A stretch of 58,555 nucleotides of DNA from Deltaproteobacteria bacterium (GTDB taxonomy: Bacteria; Desulfobacterota_B; Binatia; UBA9968), in NCBI GenBank assembly GCA_005879255.1, contig VBKY01000185.1, positions 1-58,555 of the forward strand. The letters are read 5' to 3'. Shown here one piece after another: positions 18,519-26,328 of this stretch (positions within the stretch are counted from its first letter, which is position 1; each line of letters opens with the position of its first letter). The translations under genes and the position numbers were made by a program. The notes beneath the pieces are model-generated. The model saw only the letters and a program-made list of their open reading frames with translations. It searched no databases and had not been told where the DNA came from.

Positions 18519-19688
18519 ATGCCATACAAAATCCGCACCCGCGATGAACATTTTCTGAATGATGGGAGTCCCAAGCGTATTCTAGCTCTGGATGGCGGCG
18601 GTCTAAGGGGAATTCTGACGCTATCGTACCTCGCCGAGATCGAATCGACTCTGAGCGGACGCCACGGAGGAGCGGAAAACTTTCGTCTCAGCCACTATTT
18701 CGATTTGATTGCCGGCACCTCGACGGGCTCGATCATCGCCGCGGCGTTGGCGCGTGGCATGTCGGTGAGTGAGATCGCAAAGAAATATCTCGACCTCGGC
18801 CAGCGCGTGTTCCAGAAAAGCTGGTTACGCCAGGGTTTCGTCCGGGCGTTTTACGACGAAGCCGGCTTGATCGAAGAGCTGAAGCAGGTATACGGTGCCC
18901 AGACAACGCTGAGCGATCCATCGTTGCAAACCGGGCTTCTAATCGTCACAAAGCGACTCGACACGGAGAGCGTGTGGCCGATATCGAACAATCCGCGCGG
19001 AAAATATTACGGTCCGCGACCGGACAGCAATGTCATTCCTAACTCAGCCTATCCGCTCTGGCAGGTCGTTCGATCGTCGACGGCGGCACCTCGTTTTTTT
19101 GATCCAGAAAAGATCGAAATCAGCCGTGGCAAGTCTGGCGAGAAACCGGTCCAGGGGGAATTTGTCGACGGCGGTGTGAGCCCGTTCAACAACCCAGCAT
19201 TGCAGGCCGTCATGCATGCGACGTTGGATGGCTATCGCATCGGCTGGCCCACCGGCTCGGACAAGTTGCTCGTCGTGTCGGTCGGTACGGGGTCGCGTGA
19301 TCTAAAAGTCGCGCCGGCCAAGTTGGCGGTCGACAACGCACTCAAATCGCTTCTGTCGGTAATGGATGACTGCGCTACTCTGATGGAAACGCTGCTGCAA
19401 TGGTTGTCGAGTAGCCCGACAGCGCGCATGATCAACCGCGAGGTGGATGATTTGCGCCATGACCTGATCGCCCCGGTGCCACTGATCAGTTACCTGCGCT
19501 ACAATGTCGCGCTAAGCAAGGATTCCTTGGCGCAGATCGGCATGGAGTTCGACGACGAAAAGATCGAGGGCTTGAGTGCGATGGACGATCCCGGCAACAT
19601 GAAGACGCTGCAAGAGATTGGCACCAAGGCGGCAAAGCAGCAGGTGCGCGCCGAAGACTTTCCATCAAACTTCGATCTTGTGGGATGA
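18519..19688 (+). CDS. Patatin-like phospholipase
   Basis: A 389-residue patatin-fold lipid acyl hydrolase. The oxyanion loop GGGLRG is at residues 26-31, the nucleophile elbow GTSTG places Ser at about 68, and the DGG motif places the catalytic Asp at about 217, so the Ser-Asp dyad is complete. No signal peptide or membrane segment is present; it should be cytosolic, attacking membrane lipids from inside. GGGGAGGAGG just before the ATG at 18519 decides the start against an upstream open frame. The next gene, 68 bases on, encodes a TIR/deoxyribosyltransferase-like plus SLOG protein. Patatins are established effectors in nucleotide-signalled antiphage systems (CapV of CBASS), so an effector role here is a reasonable inference. 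Confidence 0.9.
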   Translation: MPYKIRTRDEHFLNDGSPKRILALDGGGLRGILTLSYLAEIESTLSGRHGGAENFRLSHYFDLIAGTSTGSIIAAALARGMSVSEIAKKYLDLGQRVFQKSWLRQGFVRAFYDEAGLIEELKQVYGAQTTLSDPSLQTGLLIVTKRLDTESVWPISNNPRGKYYGPRPDSNVIPNSAYPLWQVVRSSTAAPRFFDPEKIEISRGKSGEKPVQGEFVDGGVSPFNNPALQAVMHATLDGYRIGWPTGSDKLLVVSVGTGSRDLKVAPAKLAVDNALKSLLSVMDDCATLMETLLQWLSSSPTARMINREVDDLRHDLIAPVPLISYLRYNVALSKDSLAQIGMEFDDEKIEGLSAMDDPGNMKTLQEIGTKAAKQQVRAEDFPSNFDLVG

Positions 19689-19756
19689 GGCTTGAAACAA
19701 AAAAACTTGAAACAGGGTAACGTCGCGGAATTCTAAATCGACGTGAAGGCAAGCCC

Positions 19757-21760
19757 ATGATGAATGTATTTATTGTGCGTCCGTTCGGCACCAAGAATGG
19801 AATCGATTTCGACCGAGTTGAAAAAGAACTCATTCGTCCGGCCATGGGGCAAGCGGGTTTGACGGGCGGCACGACCGGCGAATTTATCCAGCAAGGCAAC
19901 ATTCGCACCGACATGTTCGAGCAATTGCTGATCGCCGATCTCGTCATCGCAGATATTTCGATCCACAACGCCAACGTTTTTTATGAGCTGGGAATTCGCC
20001 ACGCATTCCGGGACAAACGCACTTTCCTGCTCAAGTCGAAGGGAGATAAATCCAAAGAAAATGAGTCCAAAGAAAGCGACGTCCCATTCGATTTAAAAAC
20101 GGACCGATATCTGTCCTATGATGGCAACGATCCGGCAGCCAGCGTGGCGTCCTTTGCCGATGCGCTAAATGCGACATTAGATTCGCAAAAAGCCGATAGT
20201 CCGGTTTACCAGCTGCTACCGGAGTTGGAGCCTTCGGATCCAAACAAGCTCTTGGTCGTGCCGCTCGATTTTCGCGAGGAAATTGAACGGGCAGAGGCCG
20301 CTAATAATTGCGGCGATCTACAACTTTTGGCGGCGGAGATGGACGGCTTCGTCTGGCGGGTGGCTGGCCTTCGCCTCGTCGGCCATGCCCAATTTCGCTT
20401 GAAAGACTGGCCGGGCGCAAAGATAACGTGGCAGGCGGTGCGGGACTATGGCGACATGGATGTCGAAGCGAACACGCTGCTTGCGACGATCTTTCAACGG
20501 TTGGGCGATCTCTTGAGCTCCGATCAAGCCGTTGAGCGCGCCCTTCATAACAAAGAAATCTTCGCGAGAGACCGGGCAGAAGTCCGCGCCTTGATGGCGC
20601 GCAACGCGAAAACTCAATGGCATCAGAGCTGGGCGACGGCCGCGGACGTCGAGACTGCGCAGAAGTCCGCCTTGGTTTCGCCCTATCTCGAAAAGTCATT
20701 CGAGCTTTACCGTGAAGGTTTCATTGAAGACCGCAATCATTTCTACTCAGGCCTCAACGCTTTAGCGATGGTGACTATGCTGACTGAGCTGGCGCAAGCT
20801 CAATCGACGATCTGGGAGGATAGCTTCGATTCAAAGGAAGACGCCGCCCAGAAACTTCAGAAGCTGAAAGAGCTGCGCGGTGACCTCGCCGCTGGAGTAA
20901 GGTTAGCGATCGAGTCGAAGCAGGTTGCATTGCAGCGCACCAATAGAAGCGACATTTGGGTCGAGATCAGCACCGCCGATCTGATTTGTTTGACCTCCAG
21001 TAGACCCAATCGGGTGGGACAGGCGTACAGGAAGGCTCTCGCCGATGCTTCGGAGCAGGCGCGCGACGCCTTGCGACGACAACTGTTGCTCTATCAACGG
21101 CTCGGAATTCTAAAAGAGAATATTCAAGCCGGTCTCGACAACATTGCGCCGGTTACTCAACAGACCCAAACCCAACAAGCGCCAACCCACGTGCTTTTGT
21201 TCACTGGACATCGCATCGATGCTCCCGATCGCAAAACTCCTCGTTTTCCGGCCGCCAAAGAGAAGCACGCGCGCGCGATGATTTTCGAGGCCGTAAGGAA
21301 TGAAAAAGCGAAAGCGAAAGGGCCAGTATTCGGCATTGCCGGAGGCGCTTGCGGCGGCGATATTCTTTTCCATGAAATTTGCGAGGCGCTCGAAATCCCG
21401 AGCCAAATGTATCTGGTCTTGCCGAAAAACGATTATATCAAGGTCTCGGTGGCGGATGGCGGGCCGGATTGGGTCGAGCGCTTCAATCGGCTCTACGATA
21501 AAATGAAGCCGAAAATTCTTTCCTACTCCGACCGACTGCCGCGCTGGCTCAGGACAAAAAAGGACTACAACATCTGGCAACGCTCAAATCTCTGGATGCT
21601 CCACAACGCCCTTTTCATCTCGCAGGACCACCTAAGTCTCATTGCATTATGGAACGGCGCCACCGGCGACGGCCCCGGAGGCACCGAAGACATGGTGGAG
21701 CGGGCCAAAGATCGCGGTGCGACGTTCATTCATCTGGACGCCCGCAAGCTTGTTGAGTGA
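19757..21760 (+). CDS. TIR/deoxyribosyltransferase-like, TPR, SLOG three-part protein
   Basis: A 667-residue cytosolic protein with three parts. Residues 1 to about 150 look like a TIR or nucleoside deoxyribosyltransferase-like Rossmann domain: it opens VFIVRPFGTKNG and has ADLVIADISIHNANVFYELG, where the Glu fits the catalytic acid of that family. About 150-470 is all-helical and TPR-like (DUF4071/MAP3K TRAF-binding type). About 475-667 is a SLOG/LOG-DprA-like nucleotide-binding domain with FTGHR near 482 and GIAGGACGGD near 526-535. SLOG domains in Thoeris sense NAD-derived signals. Adjacent to the patatin gene, this suggests a sensor or signal maker with a lipid-cleaving effector. I recognise the parts but know no experimental study of this exact protein. 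Confidence 0.72.
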   Translation: MMNVFIVRPFGTKNGIDFDRVEKELIRPAMGQAGLTGGTTGEFIQQGNIRTDMFEQLLIADLVIADISIHNANVFYELGIRHAFRDKRTFLLKSKGDKSKENESKESDVPFDLKTDRYLSYDGNDPAASVASFADALNATLDSQKADSPVYQLLPELEPSDPNKLLVVPLDFREEIERAEAANNCGDLQLLAAEMDGFVWRVAGLRLVGHAQFRLKDWPGAKITWQAVRDYGDMDVEANTLLATIFQRLGDLLSSDQAVERALHNKEIFARDRAEVRALMARNAKTQWHQSWATAADVETAQKSALVSPYLEKSFELYREGFIEDRNHFYSGLNALAMVTMLTELAQAQSTIWEDSFDSKEDAAQKLQKLKELRGDLAAGVRLAIESKQVALQRTNRSDIWVEISTADLICLTSSRPNRVGQAYRKALADASEQARDALRRQLLLYQRLGILKENIQAGLDNIAPVTQQTQTQQAPTHVLLFTGHRIDAPDRKTPRFPAAKEKHARAMIFEAVRNEKAKAKGPVFGIAGGACGGDILFHEICEALEIPSQMYLVLPKNDYIKVSVADGGPDWVERFNRLYDKMKPKILSYSDRLPRWLRTKKDYNIWQRSNLWMLHNALFISQDHLSLIALWNGATGDGPGGTEDMVERAKDRGATFIHLDARKLVE

Positions 21761-21825
21761 TCGGTTAGAGCAAAAACAAGTTGATTCGTAGGTTTGGGTG
21801 CCGGCGGGGCGCTTGCGTCTAGGCG

Positions 21826-23109
21826 TTATTCTCTTTCATTGGACTGCAGTGCATCGAGGGCCTTCTGCACCAGCTTTCGCCGCAGTTCCTTTTCATCGGC
21901 CGGCGGTAACTTGGCGTCGCCCGTCACGTGCACGATTCCGGTTCCTAAAACCACGCGGTTGGCTCCCACCATCTTGGCGATGGGCAGGGCGGAGGTAATC
22001 TGCACCACTGGGATGCCCGCTTTCTCTAGTTCTGTTGTGATCGCAGCGCCGCTGCGCGTGCTCGTTCCTCACGTCGAGGTGAGGATGACGGCGTCGACGC
22101 CGTCCCGTTTGATCTTTGCCGCCATCTCCCGGCCGAGACGGCGTGTGTTTGACAGCGGGTTGGAGCGGCCGCAGGTGGAAATGAATTCGTCATGAAGTTT
22201 GCCGATGACGCCGTTTTTTTCCATCTCGCGCAGGGCATCGAGGGGCACTAACCGGTCAGGATCTTCCTGGACGAACCGCGTGTCGTAGCCGCCGTGGGAA
22301 ACTTCGTAGTCTTCAGCGCGCAAATCATCGCGTCCCTCGATGCTGTAAGACCCCCAACGCGTCGCTGCTGTTCCTTCGATTCGATCTGGATTGCCTTTAG
22401 GGACAAGTCCGCCGTCGGTGATCAGCATCAGTTTGGCTCTCGATAAGTTTTTGACGCCCGCAGGCATCGGAATCGGCGCGAAAGCGGTCGGCGGCATCTC
22501 GGATTCGAATGGTTCTCCGTTCATCTTCGCCAAGAGCATGTCGACGAGCCGCGTCGCGGCTTTTTTCTCCACGAGCTGGTCGCGCAACCATCCGCGCCGC
22601 AAGTATCCTTCTTCGTGCGGCAGGCCGATCGGTTCCTTGGTGACAAGTTTCCGGCTGAGCCTTGCCATCTTGTCCAGGACATTGCGCATGTTGGCGATGC
22701 TCGTCCCCGAGTCGATGATATAGAGCGCGTCGCGGTTAAGATCGACACCGGGATTCTCTTCGCTCATCGCGGTCACGACAGAAATGCTAAGCTCGGCTTG
22801 AACGGCGCGGCAGAGCGCGCCGGCCGCCATGCCGTAGCGCCCTGCATCAAAGCATGGCCCGGCGACGAAGAGGTCCACGTTTGCGTGACGGACCTTTTCC
22901 ACGACGGAAGCCGTAACCTCGTCTTGATGTTCGACGGCGTAATTGTCACCGCAAACCAACGTCAGGACGATGCGGGCGTCGTTTCCCAGCAACGATTCCA
23001 ACAACCGGCCGGGTCCGACCGCGCCGTCACGGACTTCCAGTTCCTTGCCAGCGTGCTCTTCGGCGCCGATGCCGCCAAAGAACTGATTCAGATAATGGGC
23101 GATTCGCAT
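21826..23109 (-). CDS. grdB: GrdB-like reductase component, predicted selenoprotein
   Basis: A 427-residue homologue of selenoprotein B of glycine/sarcosine/betaine reductase (GrdB/GrdF/GrdH). It opens with the family start IAHYLNQFFGGIGAEE and has VCGDNY and GPCFDAGRYG. After AVILTST an in-frame TGA (22069-22071) interrupts the frame; the frame then continues GTSTRSGAA, IPVVQIT and KMVGANRVV to a stop at 21826. The TGA is where family members have selenocysteine, so Sec347 is predicted. The two Cys that usually follow (UGTCTRC) are Ser here. CGGAGGAG before the ATG at 23109 sets the start. In known systems GrdB binds the amine substrate and passes its carbon to GrdA; no grdA or grdC is in the window. 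Confidence 0.87.
22042..22056 (-). promoter_or_regulatory. Possible SECIS hairpin
   Basis: Twelve bases after the UGA the mRNA reads CGCAGC GGC GCTGCG, a six-base-pair stem with a three-base loop. Bacterial SECIS elements lie just 3' of the Sec codon and have a short stem with a loop containing G. The position and size fit, but SECIS sequence is poorly conserved, so this is only a candidate. Confidence 0.45.
22069..22071 (-). other. In-frame UGA, predicted selenocysteine codon 347
   Basis: The codon before is ACG (Thr) and the one after GGA (Gly), giving STUGTS, the selenocysteine context of the GrdB family. Homology continues without a break on both sides, which speaks against a plain stop or a frameshift. 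Confidence 0.85.
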
Positions 23110-23148
23110 AGCGAACTCCTCCGGATAGGCGCGAGGCGACAGGCGTGA

Positions 23149-23176
23149 GTAGGGGCACGGCATGCCGTGCCCCTAC
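23149..23176. repeat. Perfect 28-base GTAGGGGC palindrome
   Basis: A perfect inverted repeat starting GTAGGGGCACGGCA and ending in its complement, with no spacer. It lies between grdE and grdB, 39 bases before the grdB start. It belongs to the same family as the elements at 6934 and 24571. Confidence 0.85.
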
Positions 23177-23197
23177 ATCCATTGCCGCTCGTGCTCT

Positions 23198-24478
23198 TCA
23201 GTAGACCATTGCCCTCATTCTGGACGCACCTTGTTGATTAGTTACGCCGACGATGTTGGAAGCGTCGATCGTCATCGGACCGGCGAGCAATTCGGTGAAT
23301 TCAGGCGTGGCTGCGATGATTCGATCGACCCGTGGCACTTCCCACTGCTTACCGTTGCCGCCGTTGTAGACGATGGCGTCGACTTCCGGAACGTTGAAAA
23401 GCAACGCCGACTCGACGCGGCGGTCTCTCGACACGTCGGAAACCATAACCGAAGTTTTTATTCCCATGCCTTCGAGCAGGCGTGCGGTCTCCGCCAGGTC
23501 GGCATGGGGCAATCCGCCACCGTACTTGGATAACACCGCGCCGTCCGCGTTCAAGTTCCACTTGACGAGATTGGCGGCGGCGCGACAATGGCGCTCGCGG
23601 TCGAAATTATCCGAGCCGGCGATCGTGGCTACTGTGCCGACGAAATTAATTTCACGCGCCTGGTGGCGCTGATAGAGTTCCAGGATAATGGGATGATTTT
23701 GATAAAAATAAGTTTCCGTGCCGCCAAACCACGAATGCAGCGATGGCACGACAGCGCCGTCGAGCCACTCGTCGGGGTGCAGCATAACCGGTAGCATGCC
23801 GTCAGTGTTAGCGCCATAGAGAATCGGCTCGTCCACCGCTGGTTTGCGCTGCCGTGAAAAAATCTGCCCAACATAAGCGACTCGCGCCCGTCCGTCGCGC
23901 CCTTTCTCCCCTGGACCCACCGGCTCAAAGGTCTGGAGGTTAGTGGGGAGATGATTCCAGGCACTGCGGGCAACCTCGACGGCGACTCGTATGCCGGCAA
24001 GGCGGTAAGCTTTTTCCAATGTTTGGCGCGGCAATCCTGGTTTGGTGTGCGGGATCACGATCAAGTGTTGCAGCGAAGAGTACTCGCTCGCCTCAACCGG
24101 AGCGCCGCTCATTTCCAAAACGCGCCCAGTTGCGCTTCGAGTCGGGTCCGGTGAAATCTCGGCCAGAACCGACACCGCAGCGCCGGTCAGGACATGAGTC
24201 GTGCCGATGCCGGCGGTAATCGGTGCGCCCAGTATGCCGGGAAAATCGGCGCCGCAACCGGGTGCTTTCGCTCTCGGTTCAATCACGTCAAAGATTGGAC
24301 CGGCACGGCAGCGCTCTCCGGGCCGCGCGATATCGAAGTCGACGCTGACGATGGATTCGTCTTCAAGAACCAGCCGGCGTAGTTCGGCACGATCGATCAG
24401 GAGAATTGAACCTTCCAAGCGCGCTGGTGTGTCGAAGCGTAAGTCGGTGACGGGATGACGCGCCAAAGTTAGTTGCAT
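23198..24478 (-). CDS. grdE: GrdE-like component B subunit of glycine/betaine-type reductase
   Basis: A 426-residue homologue of GrdE/GrdG/GrdI, the component B subunit that in characterised clostridia is cleaved to form a pyruvoyl group which makes a Schiff base with the amine. Typical parts are ERCRAGPIFDVIEPRAK, GIGTTHVLTG and, later, NADGAVLSKYGGGLPHADL. The region before YFYQNHPI, where I expect the cleavage Cys (GNC in clostridial GrdE), reads SLHSWFGG and has no Cys; this is from memory of the family. GGTGAGGAC before ATG 24478 fixes the start. It is followed by grdB on the same strand after 88 bases, an E-B operon. Confidence 0.85.
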   Translation of the reverse strand: MQLTLARHPVTDLRFDTPARLEGSILLIDRAELRRLVLEDESIVSVDFDIARPGERCRAGPIFDVIEPRAKAPGCGADFPGILGAPITAGIGTTHVLTGAAVSVLAEISPDPTRSATGRVLEMSGAPVEASEYSSLQHLIVIPHTKPGLPRQTLEKAYRLAGIRVAVEVARSAWNHLPTNLQTFEPVGPGEKGRDGRARVAYVGQIFSRQRKPAVDEPILYGANTDGMLPVMLHPDEWLDGAVVPSLHSWFGGTETYFYQNHPIILELYQRHQAREINFVGTVATIAGSDNFDRERHCRAAANLVKWNLNADGAVLSKYGGGLPHADLAETARLLEGMGIKTSVMVSDVSRDRRVESALLFNVPEVDAIVYNGGNGKQWEVPRVDRIIAATPEFTELLAGPMTIDASNIVGVTNQQGASRMRAMVY

Positions 24479-24570
24479 GGTCTTTGTCCTCACCTGAAGC
24501 GCTACAGAAAAGTGAACCGAATCGTTGACCCAAATCTTATTCCCGGACGGAGAATCTTGTCAACGTAAGT

Positions 24571-24631
24571 TGTAGGGGCAACCCTCCGTGGTTGCCCTTC
24601 CGGAGGGCAGGCACAGGGGCCTGCCCCTACA
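24571..24631. repeat. Palindromic GTAGGGGC repeat
   Basis: Begins TGTAGGGGCA and ends TGCCCCTACA, with an internal GGTTGCCC/GGGCAGGC partial pairing. It lies between the divergent grdE and DUF255 genes, so it is in or near both promoters. Confidence 0.75.
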
Positions 24632-24758
24632 TCAGACAAGTGATCGACAGTGATTTTGGTACAAAGATTAGCTGCGTTCGTTATTGAATCACTCACCGTT
24701 TTCCTATCGAAGCCTCAGGTGATAAATACCTCTCCAGGAATAAGAGGCAGATCCAGTC

Positions 24759-26255
24759 ATGCTTCGCTTTTCGCCAAATCCCAATCTCGCCCATCTTGTC
24801 CACTGGTTCGAATGGGAAAGAGACGCTTTTCGCCGGGCGCAAGAGCAGGACAAGCCCGTGATGCTTTTCCTATCGGCGTTCTGGTGTCGCTACTGCCAGC
24901 GCATGGACGAGGGAGCTTTCTCGGATCGGGAAAACATGGCGTTGCTCAACGCCTACTTCGTCGCGCTACGTGTCGAGAACGCCATGCGGCCCGACATTGA
25001 TGCACGCTATAATCTCAACGGCTGGCCGACCGTCGCCTTCTTCACGCCCTCGGGAGAGCTGCTCGCGGCAGTCAATTATCTCGGTGCCGATGAGTTCAAG
25101 GAGCTGCTGCTGAATGTTTACATGGATTATCAAGAAAAGAAGACTGAAACCCGCGTGGCGAAAGCGCCGGATGACAGTGAAGCCGTCGTGGCGCGTCAGG
25201 CAGCGCGCGAACCAGCCGGTGTTTCGGCTCTGACGGAGATTACAAATGGGATCATGGCGCTCGCCGATCGGTTCCACGGCGGCTACGGGCAGGGACAAAA
25301 ATTCATCCATGCGGAAGCGAACGATTTTCTGTTACGCCGCTACGAGGCGACAAAAGACGCTGCTTATCTCGATCATGTTCGCTTGACGCTCGACCGGATG
25401 CGAGAGAGCCCGATCTATGATGACAAAGACGGCGGCTACTTTCGCACCACCTCGGGCGCAGACTGGGTACAACCGCACCGCGAAAAGCTCTTGGGTGAGC
25501 AGGCCGGTCTCTTGTCCAATTGCCTCCATGCGCTCCGTTTCACCCAGCGTCGCGAGTATGCGCGCATGGCCGAGGAAATCATCGACTACCTCGATCGCAA
25601 ACTCTTCGATCCGTCCAGCGGCGCCTTTTTCGGCTGCGAGGATTTTCTTCGGCGTGAAACAAGCGCGGATACTTCCGCCGACGAGTTTTTCACCATCATC
25701 GATCAGTGCGTTTACACCGACGCCAACGCGCAGGCGATCAGCGCCTATTTGGACGCCGCGGCGATCTTGGGGCGAGCCGACTGCAAAAAGCGGGCGCTGA
25801 GTGTTGTTGAGTTTCTTTGGAGCCATAGCCGCAGCGCGGCGGAAGGCATGTACCATTATTATGATGGCACGCCCCACGTGTCAGGACTGCTGAACGATCA
25901 AGCATGGATGGGCGCGGCGCTCGTAGAGACCCACCATGCGAGTGGCGAGGCCGTGTATCTAGAGCGAGCGCGGGAATTGGTGGAGTTTATTCTCGCACGC
26001 TTGAGAAATTCCGAGGGCGGTTACTTCGATCTAGGCACGGGCGAGCTGGGCTTTCTCAAATTCCGTCTCACCGCGATCGAGCAAAACGGCGCCGCTGCAT
26101 TTTTTTTCCTGAAGCTGGCGCAAGCAGGGCGAGAACCAAAGTATTTTGAGGCTGCTGGTTGGGCTTTGCGCGCGTTTAGTGGAGATTTCGCTTCTTGCGG
26201 CATTCATGCCGCCCCGTTCGGGCGGGCCCTTGGTGAATGGCTGAACCGTCGGTAA
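24759..26255 (+). CDS. DUF255 thioredoxin-fold / (alpha/alpha)6-barrel protein
   Basis: A 498-residue protein of the YyaL/SPATA20-like family. The N-terminal thioredoxin fold (about 1-130) has the redox motif FWCRYCQRM with Cys43 and Cys46 and the cis-Pro WPTVAFF; the rest (about 140-498) is a helical barrel of the N-acylglucosamine 2-epimerase type with MYHYYDG and LLNDQAW. Common family members are near 650-700 residues, so this is a short form. AAGAGG lies before the ATG. It is divergent from grdE; glycine reductase of clostridia depends on thioredoxin, so a functional link is conceivable but only inferred. The cellular role of the family is uncertain. Confidence 0.85.
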   Translation: MLRFSPNPNLAHLVHWFEWERDAFRRAQEQDKPVMLFLSAFWCRYCQRMDEGAFSDRENMALLNAYFVALRVENAMRPDIDARYNLNGWPTVAFFTPSGELLAAVNYLGADEFKELLLNVYMDYQEKKTETRVAKAPDDSEAVVARQAAREPAGVSALTEITNGIMALADRFHGGYGQGQKFIHAEANDFLLRRYEATKDAAYLDHVRLTLDRMRESPIYDDKDGGYFRTTSGADWVQPHREKLLGEQAGLLSNCLHALRFTQRREYARMAEEIIDYLDRKLFDPSSGAFFGCEDFLRRETSADTSADEFFTIIDQCVYTDANAQAISAYLDAAAILGRADCKKRALSVVEFLWSHSRSAAEGMYHYYDGTPHVSGLLNDQAWMGAALVETHHASGEAVYLERARELVEFILARLRNSEGGYFDLGTGELGFLKFRLTAIEQNGAAAFFFLKLAQAGREPKYFEAAGWALRAFSGDFASCGIHAAPFGRALGEWLNRR

Positions 26256-26260
26256 GACTT

Positions 26261-26320
26261 GGAGTACTGGAGTGTTGAATCATGCCCCAGTACTCCATTA
26301 CTCCAACACTCCAGTAATCC
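26261..26320. repeat. Inverted repeat with CTGGAGTGTTG arms
   Basis: CTGGAGTGTTG (26267-26277) is repeated as its complement CAACACTCCAG (26304-26314), with GAGTACTGG/CCAGTACTC words in between. It sits between two convergent genes, the DUF255 gene and the peptide-binding protein gene. There is no T tract on either side, so it is more likely a dispersed palindromic element than a standard terminator. Confidence 0.65.
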
Positions 26321-26328
26321 ATTTCCCA

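Noticed and set aside
18273..18551. Minus-strand 92-codon open frame before the patatin gene
   Set aside because: It overlaps the ribosome binding site and start of the patatin gene and shows no recognisable motif.
18519..21760. Classical Thoeris or CBASS operon
   Set aside because: No SIR2 domain (Thoeris) and no CD-NTase (CBASS) are present. Only domain parallels exist.
21826..22071. grdB as an ordinary pseudogene with a stop mutation
   Set aside because: The only interruption is TGA, it is exactly at the family Sec position, and the frame beyond remains conserved.
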